Of a stretch of DNA of 64,000 nt, positions 35,678-46,532 are shown one piece after another; position 1 is the first letter of the stretch, and each line of letters starts with the position of its first letter. Source of the stretch: Lonicera japonica (Eukaryota > Streptophyta > Magnoliopsida > Dipsacales > Caprifoliaceae). The DNA lies in assembly GCA_021464415.1 (NCBI GenBank), contig CM038464.1, positions 57,835,328-57,899,327 of the forward strand. The letters are read 5' to 3'. Position numbers and translations under genes: made by a program. Below the pieces are notes generated by a model. The model had not been told where the DNA came from and ran no database searches. It worked only from the letters and a program-made list of their open reading frames with translations.

Positions 35678-37959
35678 GGAAGTTTTTGAAATTCATTTTG
35701 TTTTGTAAACTTGTTTTATAATTTTGGAAAGAAGGAAATCAAGGTTTATTTTTTTATTTAGTAAAATTAGACCAGGCCTAAAGTCATTTCTCAAGATGCC
35801 TACATTACCCTTATTCTAATATCTCAAATCTTGGTTGTGGGGCTCAGGTCTACGTAGTTCTTGGGTATGCCAGGTTACGTCCTTTTGATAATATTTCTTC
35901 AAATGATCTAAATTAACTGGGGAATTGAACTATTGTCCGTCTGTATCTGTGAGTATGACTGCTCCCCGGACAAGATTTCCTTGACGATATATGGCCTAGT
36001 CCATTTACGTGCTAATTTACCCCTCAGATCTCTAGTTGGTTCCTTGATTTCTTTTAGCATCAAATCATCTACCTGTATTCCCCTTATTTTCACCCTCTGA
36101 TTAAATGCTCTAATGACCGTTTTCACCGAGTTTTCCATTATCACCCTAAGTGACGGAATTTTTATTTCAATGGACAATACTGCTTCCATCCCATATGTTA
36201 ACGAGAATGATGTTGTGTTTACGGAGACTGTTTCAGTAGTGCGGTATTCCCATAACGGGTATGGTAGTTTATCAGCCCAGTCTCACCCAATTTTTTTACT
36301 AATCATATTCTTCAGGTTGTTATTTGCTGCCTCTACCATGCCATTGGTCTGGGATCTTTAGGGGGATGATATGTGTTTCTGTATCCCATATTCTTCCATT
36401 ATGTCATTGGTTTCTCCCTCAAAGTAAGTTCTATAATCTGACACTATTTCATTCGGTACTCGATATCTACATATGATGTTTCTTTGTATAAATCTTGCCA
36501 CTTTCTTGGCATCGAGCTTCGCATTTGATTCTGCTTCTACCCATTTTGTGAAATAGTCGATTGATACTAGTATGTATTCGTGCACGTTGCTTGCCACCGG
36601 TGATATTTTCTCGATGACATTTATTCCCCAAACTAAAAAGGGCTAGGGGCTATCATAGTGTACAATTCTTTTGAAGGAAGCTTCTGAGATTTCGCATGAA
36701 CTTGATACAGGTGGCATCTTCTGACATGGTCATTATAGTCTTGCTGCAAGTGGTCCAGTATTACCCTTGTCGAATTATCTTATGGGCCAGGGTGTGTCCA
36801 CTCATGTAGGACCCGTATTCTCCCCCATGTATCTTATCCATAACTGGCTAGAATTCTTCCTCTTTCTGGCATCTAAGATGTATCCCGTCATGACTTTTTT
36901 TGTATAATTTTTTCAAACAAATGATGAACTGAGCAACCAATCTTTTGAGTGCCACCCGAGTTTTCTTGCCAGTACCCTTAGAGTATTTTTCTTCTCTTAA
37001 AACTCTCGAGATGTCATAATACCATGTTGACAAATCCACTACTTCTTCCCTTTCGCACTCGAGGACGAGACAATAGGCAAAAATTTTCCTTTGTTTAATG
37101 GCTATCTATACAATTTGCATATCTTCGGGAATTTTTATCATTGACCCCAGAATTGCTAGGGCATCAGCAAAGTTATTCTGGCAGCGAGGTATATGGTGGA
37201 ACCTAACTCTTTCGAACCTGTTAGCCACCTCTTGTAATCGCTTTAAATAGGGAATGAGTTTTTCTTCTTTGATTTTCCACTTGCGGCTGATGAATAATAA
37301 AAGCTGAATCCCCAAACACTTGTATCTTTGTTGCGCCTTTTCTCAAAATCAATTTTCAAACCTATGATGCAGGCTTCATATTCAGCAGTACTATTATTGG
37401 TGAAGTTAAATTGAAGCCGAAAATACAATGGTCAGTGAGTCTAGTCTGGTGAGAATAGGAGGATCCCTATCTCATACCCGTTCTTGTTTGCAGCCCCGTC
37501 AAAATATAATTTTCAGTCACCCTCTGCATCTTTGACCATAGCCATTTTATTCGAAAATTTAGATTCTTCCTCTTTATCCCCTTTTAACATAGGGTTGCCT
37601 GCTAAGAAATTTGTGATAATCTACCCTTTAATCGCCTTTTGAGTGACGTAAGTGATATCGAACTCCGATAGGAAAAAAACCTATTTAGCCATTCGGTTAG
37701 TCAATACAGATTTTTTGAACAAATAGTTCAGTGGGTCTAGTCATACTATAAGAGTAACTGGGAACACAAGCATATAGTGGCGCAATTTCTGAGTGACCCA
37801 TATTAAAGCTGCACATGATCTCTCCGAAGGCGAGTAATTCCTTTCATAAGGTGACAGCTTCTTACCGATGTAATAAATTGCATGCTCTTTCCGACTTTGG
37901 GCTATGTGTTGGGCTAGCATGGCCAGTCCACTTTTTCCTATCGGTGTACTTGTTTTCAA
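35678..37959 (-). pseudogene. Tat/Ogre-type Ty3/gypsy pol relic (dual RNase H, integrase)
   Basis: Read on the minus strand from 37935: RNase H (MLAQHIAQSRKEHAIYYIGK, LSPYERNYSP), then a second, archaeal-type RNase H (LYFDGAANKNG, NNSTAEYEACIIGL, HIPRCQNNFADALA). Next come an integrase zinc region (about 36700-36850), integrase core (VSIDYFTKWVEAESNAK, PNEIVSDYRT) and C-terminal part (KWTRPYIVKEIL). Two tandem RNase H domains mark the Tat/Ogre group. Many stops and shifts break it into short frames. Gag, protease and most of the reverse transcriptase are gone; the 5' truncation is at about 37935. Confidence 0.8.
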
Positions 37960-38019
37960 TTTTTATATCTATTAGTGTACTTGTTTTCAATTTACATATT
38001 GAAAACAAGTTGAATTAAA

Positions 38020-38410
38020 CTCCCAAATAATAGTACTGCTGAATATGGGGGAAATTAATCTCCCGAAAAGTCAGTTGAATTAATCTCCCAAACAAGTTGA
38101 ATTAAACTCCCAAATAATAGTCTCCCAAAAAGGTAAGACAAACAACTTAATCTCCCAAAACAGCAAGATGAATACACACAATCTCCCGAAAAGGCAGGAT
38201 GAACAAACCAGTCTTCCGGAAAGGCAAGATAAACAAACAGTCTCTCAAAAAGGCAAGACAAACAAACAGTCTTTCAAAAAGGCAAGACGAACACCAAGTC
38301 TCCCGAAAAAGGCAAGACAAACAGCACTCAGTCTCCTGAAATGGCAAGACTACTATCTACTGAAATGGTAAAATCCTCTGTCTACCTAAATGGTAAGATC
38401 TTCCATGTTC
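38020..38410 (+). repeat. Minisatellite, about 30-bp unit
   Basis: About eight diverged units of the type AGTCTCYCRAAAAGGCAAGA plus AYRAACAAAC lie between about 38123 and 38360, with shorter degenerate units either side. Overlapping frames on both strands are by-products of the repeat. Confidence 0.85.
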
Positions 38411-38716
38411 TGCCTAAATGGTGGACCTATTGACTACCTAAAGTGGTAAGTCACTTTCTTTATTACTATTGTCATTGTATCTAGCTTGTTCTATTTATTA
38501 ACTTGCCTTTCAGGGGAAATTACGTAGTTTCACAACTGGTACACTATATCACAAACCGGCCTATGGACGAATAAGCATTCAAGAGCACTCAAACGGTAGT
38601 TAGCGGTTCCAATAGCAGTTCAACGAACAAGAGTCGTAAAATGCATATCTTACCTTAACTTTCATTTTTCTCGATGTTGCACACTTGTTCAAAATGAACA
38701 AACGCCAAGACGCTTC

Positions 38717-41548
38717 TGTGGACACCCCATTTTGCGAGTCTTCTAGACAATATCAAACTTGGCGATACAGAATTTCAAAGATGTATGCTCGGACAAAGTT
38801 GGACTTGGCCAATGCAATGTTGAAGATCATCATGGACCTATACAGATGAGCCTCACACTAAGCCAATACACTCAAAATATTGAAAAACAAACTATTGATT
38901 CCCAATTATCACTGTTTTTCAATATCATATTCTTGATCACGTGTAGCCAAATAGTAAGATGGAGGCCTTCCCAAACTCCGATCACCCCCATATTTGGAGA
39001 GAAGCTACAATACATCTTGGGGAATAATATATCCAAAAATCAGCTTAATCCAACGATTAAAAGTAGATTAACTGTACGGGAAATCTAATTTTGCACCCGA
39101 AATAGGTTATGTGGCAACCGAAACGGCTTTCGAATAGCCCGTAAGGGCAATCTAGTCCTTCGTGATGGAGACAAAAAAATACAAGATCATTTGATATTGC
39201 GTATAGATTGAACAAAATACTTTTGCTAAAACCCTATAAGAATAAAGGGATTTCACCTTTGTGGATCATGTAGAGGATCTATATGAGGAGACTAGGGTTT
39301 GAAAGCATCAGATTGCGATTTGGTCAGATTTTTTAATTCTCGCTGGGTTGTGAAAATCAATTATTTTTGCCACCGAAACGATTTCTGATCGTCCTGATTT
39401 TTCATTTTGTAATTATAACTTTGCGTTCCGAACAACATATCCAAAAATCAGTCCGATCCAACGGTGAGATGAAAAGTTACGATTGATTTATAACTGCAGT
39501 ATCGAAAACCTAAAGATCTTCTATCGTATTTCTTCCGCCATCAAATCTTGCACCGAGTGTGGGCTACGGTATCACGAAGATTTTCTTGTCTCTCAATAGA
39601 ACAAACCCTAACTCATGAGAATTATTGTTAGGATAAAAAGAGACAAGGCCGGCGTATATATAAGGCTACGATAGGGATCTTAAGGAGAAATAAGTGTTTG
39701 GGCTTCCTATGAAAAGTTGGAATCCTAATTCCACTATGAATTAGTTCCTTCCATAAATTATAATTCGCACCACTAAAGAATTATAATTGCACTCCTGTCC
39801 TTATCTCAAAATTTAATTTCGAGCTCCTTGTTATTAAATACTTATTATTCTCCCCACGTTAAGATTACAGATAATCGTTATTTAAATTAAATTACTGACA
39901 ATTATATTTAAATGACTTCTTAATCCTTGAGCCTACCACTTAACTTATTTGACATGTCGGATTAACATAATCCACCTGCAGGGTTTGACATGATCAAAAC
40001 TTATAAGCTTCTCAAGGGGCTATCATCAATCCCTATACCGGGACGTGAATTCCGTCAATAATTAATATTCATCATACATATAGTGTCGTCATCCAATTCA
40101 CGAAGATTATTGATCCATAAATGAATCTCACTCTTAATGAGTCAAAACAACAAACACTACATATATATGTCTATTAATTATTTCAAGATTAAGAACATAA
40201 GTAATCATAATAACCATGGGATTTTAAATTGTTTTTTATAGTCAGTATAAAAATAATTAACCCAAATTAGTCTTATTCAATACACACAGTGTACTAGCAC
40301 AACGAGTTAAAACTATATTGTTTCCTGTAATTAAGATAAACTACTAAAACTTATGCTACAATCCTACCGATGGGTGTCCAATTCCATCTCAGACTGTGAA
40401 CCATTAAACTTATATTCCACAAGAACTGATGATATGATCTTCTGTGTGTAAGCTATACTCTACACACCAAATCATCTACTATATGGAATAAAAGACACAC
40501 ACATGCACAATATTTAAATAAATAATATAATTGAACCATTGCCCATAAAGATTCTCATTAAAATAGCAAAATCGAGTTTATAACATATCCAAACCAATAA
40601 CAAAATTATGGCTTTTAGTATATCACTCTAACACTTCATACGGGTAATCGGGCACTAAAGGCTAAATCAAGTGTTATATAAGCCAGAGCCAACTTCTCAA
40701 CAAAGGTTGATAATTATTAGGCAAAAATGCCCACTATAAAGGCAGAGAAGAGATAAAAAAACATGTATTTTTTATATTTTCATTTTTAGACTAGCAAAAG
40801 CTTAGTGTAAAGAGAGAAAACACTGTAATAAAATAGGTACGCGAGTAAAAACTCCGTAACTTGTTTATAGTGTTTGTATTCTGACTGATCAACGAACAAA
40901 AGCTTGTAACACAGATATATTCTTTCGAAACAAAGTTCTGTATTCGCGAAAGTATTATCTAAATTATAATACGATGTAGATATCCTGCAAATAAAGGGTA
41001 TATGTATATAATTATTCATATTATGTATATAATTGTATAAACTATCAAAACATGCCTAAAATTGTTCCATGCCATGATTTTGCTTGAACTGTGCTAAAGC
41101 TTGATAACTGGAATTGTGCCTTGATTCCCCTTACGAAAAATCCAATTGACCATATGGTTAATCCCATGCCATTCCCCGTACGGGTAATCCCGTTCCCCGT
41201 ATGGGTAATCTGCCTTCAAGGTAATTTTGCATGCCGAATATAGTAGGCTTATTATATCATATTTCACAACCCGTATATATAATTTCTTGGGCCAAAACAA
41301 TAGGAAAAGGATAAAAGATAAATGCAAGCATGTCCATTTAGAAGCCGAAAGGGCGACACGGATGTCTAACACCTTCCCGCATCGTAACATAGTTCCCGAG
41401 CCCAATTTGGTTACGCAGACCGCGTTGTAGCCCAAAAGGGTACAAAAACACGTTTTTGTCTGCTTTCTCGAAAAACGTATTAGCGACTAGAAAATCGTTC
41501 TAAAATCAAGCCACGCGCTAAACGGTGTCGGGGGGGTCCCGCCGGGAT
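38717..41548. mobile_element. Long Tat-type LTR, probable
   Basis: Its start TGTGGACACCCCATTTTG matches the start of the solo LTR at 41624 (TGTAGGCACCCCAATCTG). Its far end has CACCTTCCCGCATCGTAACA and GGGGGGTCCCGCCGGGATTC, matching that LTR's other end. No gene lies within. No target duplication was found, so recombination has probably removed a flank. Nothing else is recognisable between 39100 and 40640. Confidence 0.5.
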
Positions 41549-43460
41549 TCTCATACCCATTGCTATTGAGAAATACAACATGTTCTCCATTCTTAAGAAT
41601 ATTGTATTTGAACTCTTTGTATGTGTAGGCACCCCAATCTGTGACTCCCTGAAGAACCCTAAAACAGCCAGAAAATATATTTTGTTACTCCGAGTCTCAC
41701 TACACACTAGAAACTGCTCCAGGAAGTTTGTCGCCCAAACAAACCTCTCCCGAAAAGTGATTTATCGCACAACAAAGCCATTTGTCAGGCGATAAACTGC
41801 TTTTATCTCGTGACATGTTCCATAATCATTGTCAAGCACATCTCTGTGTCTGGAACAACATTATTGTCCCCCACTAAAGGGATTGTCATGCGATAAACAG
41901 CCACTTTTGGGGTATTTGTCGCGGGACATTCTCCTAAAGTAGGGGAATGTCACGTAAGAATCACCCCTGAAGTAGTATAAATAGACCACAACCCCCAAGT
42001 GTTGAAGGGACAACAATAAGGCAGCAATTTTGGGGCCTAAATTATTTATATTCTCGGCATTTAAAATGTTATTAGTTGTAATCTATAGCCTTCTGATTTT
42101 TGTGGAATCACCGAATCCATTCTCGACACTCGAAGTGTTATCCACTGGAGTCGAATTCTCAAAAATCTCTAGAGAAAAAAAGATAATATCCGCTGGTGCA
42201 TCCTCTATCGTATTATATTCTCTCTCTCTCTCCCCCTCTCTCTCTTTTATATATATATCATCGGGAAGGCAATGAAGTTTTCTCCTAGTATTTAATTTAC
42301 ATATTGGTGTACTTGTTTTCAATTTTTATATCTATTAGCCAGTCCACTTTCTAGTTGAATAAACTTATTGCCAAGTTACCAATATTCCGTCATTTTCAAA
42401 CAGAATTACTTCTTAGAATCCTGATAAAAATCATTTTTAAACTAAAAAAAGTAAGCCATCATCGTTCGAATAAAACTAAGTTTTTAAAATCCGGACTGAT
42501 AAGGCTTATTTAGGAATTAAACTCAGATATATTATGTCTTCCAAATAGACGATAACTTATCTTATACACTCTCCTCAAGAGTTACAATTCCATATAAAAT
42601 CAATTCTGATAAGATCCGATCTTCTCTAATTTAATTAAACAAGATTATTGATATTGTTATCTGAGGAAACAATAACGAATTACTCTAATTTCAAAATGGA
42701 TAATGTAAACTTTTGTCACTATTAATCAGATCTTGACAAAATCAAAAGATCGGATTACGGAATACAAGATTTTCACCCATTTTCACGAGTTATTTCTAGA
42801 AAGTAGTAAAATATCAGTAAAAACATCTAAGTTTTCCAACATAGAATAAACATATAAGACCACTAGAGACCGAAAGGGCGGAACGGGTGCTTAATACCTT
42901 CCCAATCCCTAATATAGTTCCTAAACCTTATAGAATCATGGTTTCGTAGACAAATGTGTAAAGAAAAGGCTTATATGTAGCCTTCTCCTTACATAACTCT
43001 TTTGTCCGTTTTCTCGTAAAATGTGCTAGCGGCTCTCAACAAATCCTCTTGCATCTAGAAATAGAATAGAAGGACACTCAATATGAATTATCAACAGATA
43101 CAAGAAAATGGAACCACATTAACCTTTCCGATGTTTCAGACGCCCGAAAAAGAGGTTGAGACTCGGGGGTTGCATTACGGATTCTCACAGTATGAGATTG
43201 TAATTGTTGTTTCTTATGACGCAAGCAATTTCCAAAAATGTTAGTGCTTTCTTAATCATTTTACAACCGTTTAACTTTTACATTGTTTCAAAATCAACCA
43301 CTTTACAAAGTCAGAAAACTGTAAATCTGTGATCTATTTCACTTATTTCCAACTATCCCTATGGACTAAACACTCGAACTACTAAGTCTATATTATTACT
43401 TGATGGACTTGCACTTGGGTTAACACAGTGCAATATTTTCACAACATTAGTTCGTATAAG
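41549..43460 (+). mobile_element. Second Athila LTR relic, split by a solo LTR
   Basis: The parts 41549-41623 and 43190-43460 join to the same sequence as 15990-16300 (ACCCATTGCTATTGAGAAAT, TTCTTTGTATGAGAT-type, TTAGTGCTTTCTTAATC). The intervening 1566 bp is the solo LTR. Confidence 0.75.
41624..43189. mobile_element. Solo Tat-type LTR with TSD GTATG
   Basis: TGTAGGCACC...ATTCTCACA, 1566 bp, is flanked by GTATG at 41619-41623 and 43190-43194. It contains a (CT)n run and TATA-like words on both strands (TATAAATAGACC near 41977 on plus; TATATATATAAAAGAG near 42255 on minus). Transcription direction is therefore unresolved. Confidence 0.82.
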
Positions 43461-44242
43461 AACATTGTATATTGAATACCTTAAAGTTCACGAAAGACCC
43501 ATTCACAAAGGCAAGCTTGATAAATTTGGAAAATTTTAAATAAACCTTAGGAACAGTTTAACTGAGGGAGGATTTGGGAAATGTGGGTATATTAATTGTA
43601 TATAATGAGCTTGATTTTGTCTCATTTAATATTAGATAAATTACATAAAATCATATAGAAGAACGAGGAAAAAATATATGCATGATAAAACCATAGGTCG
43701 CAAAAGGAGTTATAGCTTTATTTTGGTTCACTTAACAAAGAGAGATGAGCGTAATTAGTACCTGAAGAGAGTTGAAGGTGCTTCAAAACCCTAGACCGTA
43801 AGAGCAGCAATTGATATGGGATGGCTGTCCTTCAAAAACTTAAATCGCAATTTGGGAATAAGGTAATTCACAACCTTATGAAGAGAGGTATAATCAATTT
43901 GAGATGAAGATGCAAGATGAGTAAACTCGACTTAGAATGATGATGGTAAGATGGGTTGCTAGAGAGAACTATGAGTATAATCGATTTGGGGCTCTTTTAA
44001 GTATGTCGGGACATTTGGGGAAAAAAAGGAGAATAATCACATAAGGTTCATTTCCTGGGTATAACTGAGGCATGCTTTTCTTGGTTCCAAACTGGGCCAA
44101 CCTTTACTGCATATTTGCCTCGGCCCAATCCTGTGCCATTAATTTAGAATAGTGAAGAGAAATTATTTATTTTGGCGTGATTACCTTTTAAACTAGTTAT
44201 CCCTGATTTTTATACAAAACCCGTAATCCGTCTTTCGTCGTA
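43461..44242 (-). mobile_element. Leader of the inverted Athila relic plus repeated spacer
   Basis: 43461-43860 is the segment shared with 16290-16700. From about 44242 downwards, read on the minus strand, lies sequence following the primer site, including GGGTTTTGTATAAAAA, similar to the intact element's leader. No gag frame remains. Confidence 0.5.
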
Positions 44243-44260
44243 TCCCCGGCAACAGCGCCA
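44243..44260 (-). promoter_or_regulatory. Primer-binding site of the inverted Athila LTR
   Basis: On the minus strand TGGCGCTGTTGCCGGGGA, one mismatch from the tRNA-Asp-type site of the intact element, preceded by AGTTTT as there. Confidence 0.85.
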
Positions 44261-44266
44261 AAAACT

Positions 44267-46097
44267 TGACTTGGCTGAAATACTTCTGCGCTTAGGAACC
44301 CAAGTGTAGGTTGTCAAGTTATAATACTTGGTAAGTCCAAGAGTCAAACCAGAAGGATAGTCAGAAAGACGATGCGGTGATTACGAGTCAAAGGCTTTGT
44401 TTAAATAAATGGATTGGTTGAAGTATAATCAATCTCATTCAATGTTCTCAATGCAATTCCTAAGTGTTTAACACTTTTCTAAGCAAAAGGGTGTGAAGCA
44501 AAAGCAACCCATTCCCATATAAATGCCATATAAAGAAAGGGTGTAAGCATAACTTAACACAAATGTATCTCTCCTTTGTATCTTCTAGCAAAGGATGTGA
44601 AGCAAGTGCAACCCATTCCCATATAATACTCAACTAAGATACAAATTTAAGATACACCAAAAGAAAATACATAAATTTAAACTAGCCATTTGAGAATTCA
44701 TTGTTAGTTTCCCCTAGGTAATTGACTTGATTATGAAAATGGCCACTTAAAGAGTTAAGCACAATAAATCATAACATTTCCTTTGCCTAAGATTGGGAGG
44801 TCTAGGTGGAGGATAAACCATCTAGTGTAGACATATTTGATAAATACAAATTGAATCCTTAGGCTGATTAGTGGAGTTATTTATGACATAAACTTAAGAG
44901 ATCATCTTTGGCAACACCTTAACTAAGAAAATATTGAGTATCAAAATCACATAAATTGTAGAAAGCACTCAACATATCATTAAAGTATTCAAGGATTGGA
45001 ATCTCAAATTTATGGCGTTTCTATGAATATCACAGACTAATCATGCTTGGCAATGAAAAGTATCTCATTCATAGAAGGAATGTACATAGGCTAGTAAGAA
45101 ATACACAAGTGTATCATCTCTTCATTAATGCTTGAGAATTATGTATACAAGGCATACAAAGTCAAATCATCTTATGAAGATTGTGTCACTAGCTTATGAA
45201 TGGTTGATTAAATAGAGAAGATGAAGGATTCAACAAGTATTTAACAATACTAACAATGGAATGAGAAATGAACTTACATAATTAATGCATTGCAAACTTC
45301 ATCTCTTAGTCTTAGCAAAGAAATTTACTCTATAATAAATGTACAGACAAGAATTATAGAAGTGTATTCCATTTCTCTTCAATGAAGATAATAAATTAAA
45401 AATTCTAGAGAGAGATTAATATTCAAGACAAGTAAATAAAAATATTAATAAGTCAAGAGTCTAAGAGTTTTTCAATACAATAATGGGGACTACATATATA
45501 GATGAGTGTGTTGTCTCCCTCTCCTCTCTCTCTACTAAAGATCCATGAGAAACTATCCCTTTTGTCCATTGGAAAATAGCCACTTTTGTATAAAATACAA
45601 TATTCTAGGAGATAGAGATTTGCACCACTTTTTAGTCTCCAAGCTAACTATGAGATAGATGAGCAAAATAGGGGAGGTGACATAAAAGACAAAGCAAGCC
45701 ATCTAGATTAATTTTGGCTTGAGCTAAATGGATCCAAGTGATGGGGAAAATTCCTTGATTAATCTAGCAAAAAGCTAGATAGATCCAACTCTTGTTGTCA
45801 ACCCTTGATAGATCAAGGAATGAGCTTGATTGATCAAACTATTTGACTTTTCCTTGACCTTTTGCTTTAAATGTCAAAAATTGCTCGGTTGATCATTCTT
45901 TTTTTACTCAATAAATTTCTCAAGATCTAAAGGCAAAAAAATAAACACAAAATACATTTCCAAGCAATGGTAAATACAAAATATGCTACGAGACTAATTG
46001 CGAGATAAATTAGCAAACCGAATGGTTTTAGAGAGTTAAACGCGTCAAACGACTCCGAGAATGAGCATATTAATGACAATATTATGCGTTTATATCA
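44267..46097 (-). mobile_element. 5' LTR of a second Athila family, inverted (1831 bp)
   Basis: Read on the minus strand it starts TGATATAAACGCATAATATT and ends at CAAGTCA before the primer site. Start, end and many interior words match the intact Athila LTR, but the families have diverged. Near 45700-45850 it has dyads such as CCTTGATAGATCAAGG and GCTTGATTGATCAAAC. Only about 370 bases of internal sequence remain. Confidence 0.83.
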
Positions 46098-46300
46098 AGC
46101 CATAGCAACCGTCTGTCACGTTTTAGAATCGTGACAAAGCCTCTGATTTTTGGTGATATTTTGCCCATTTTGGTGTAGTGTAAATCAACATTTGCCCAAG
46201 TGGGATAATCTAAGAAAATTGGGCTTCCGTTGAATAAATTTTTAAGGGTCCTATACTCCGTATTAAATTGAAACCAAATTATAAATTTAGATTACATTAC
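46098..46300. other. Junction DNA, nothing recognised
   Basis: About 200 bases between the inverted LTR and the start of similarity to the 3' flank of IPMS copy 1. Confidence 0.5.
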
Positions 46301-46532
46301 ATACCCGTGAAATGTACTATAAAGAACCCATAAGTACTAAAAATCAAATCAAACGAAAGTAATCATACCACGTTTCGATACTTAAAAAACAAATCAAAGT
46401 AATCATAAATATACATTGCATGTATTTGGAGTCTATTGTTGGAGTACTACGTTGCAACTTCCATAGCTGGAATTACGAGATGATCGGCGTATCGATCAAT
46501 CACCAAGCCTCGAAATTTTGCATAAAAAGCCT

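Noticed and set aside
38055..38371. Overlapping Cys/Leu-rich and Lys/Gln-rich frames on opposite strands
   Set aside because: They follow the 30-bp minisatellite, whose unit is often near a multiple of three; repeat by-products.
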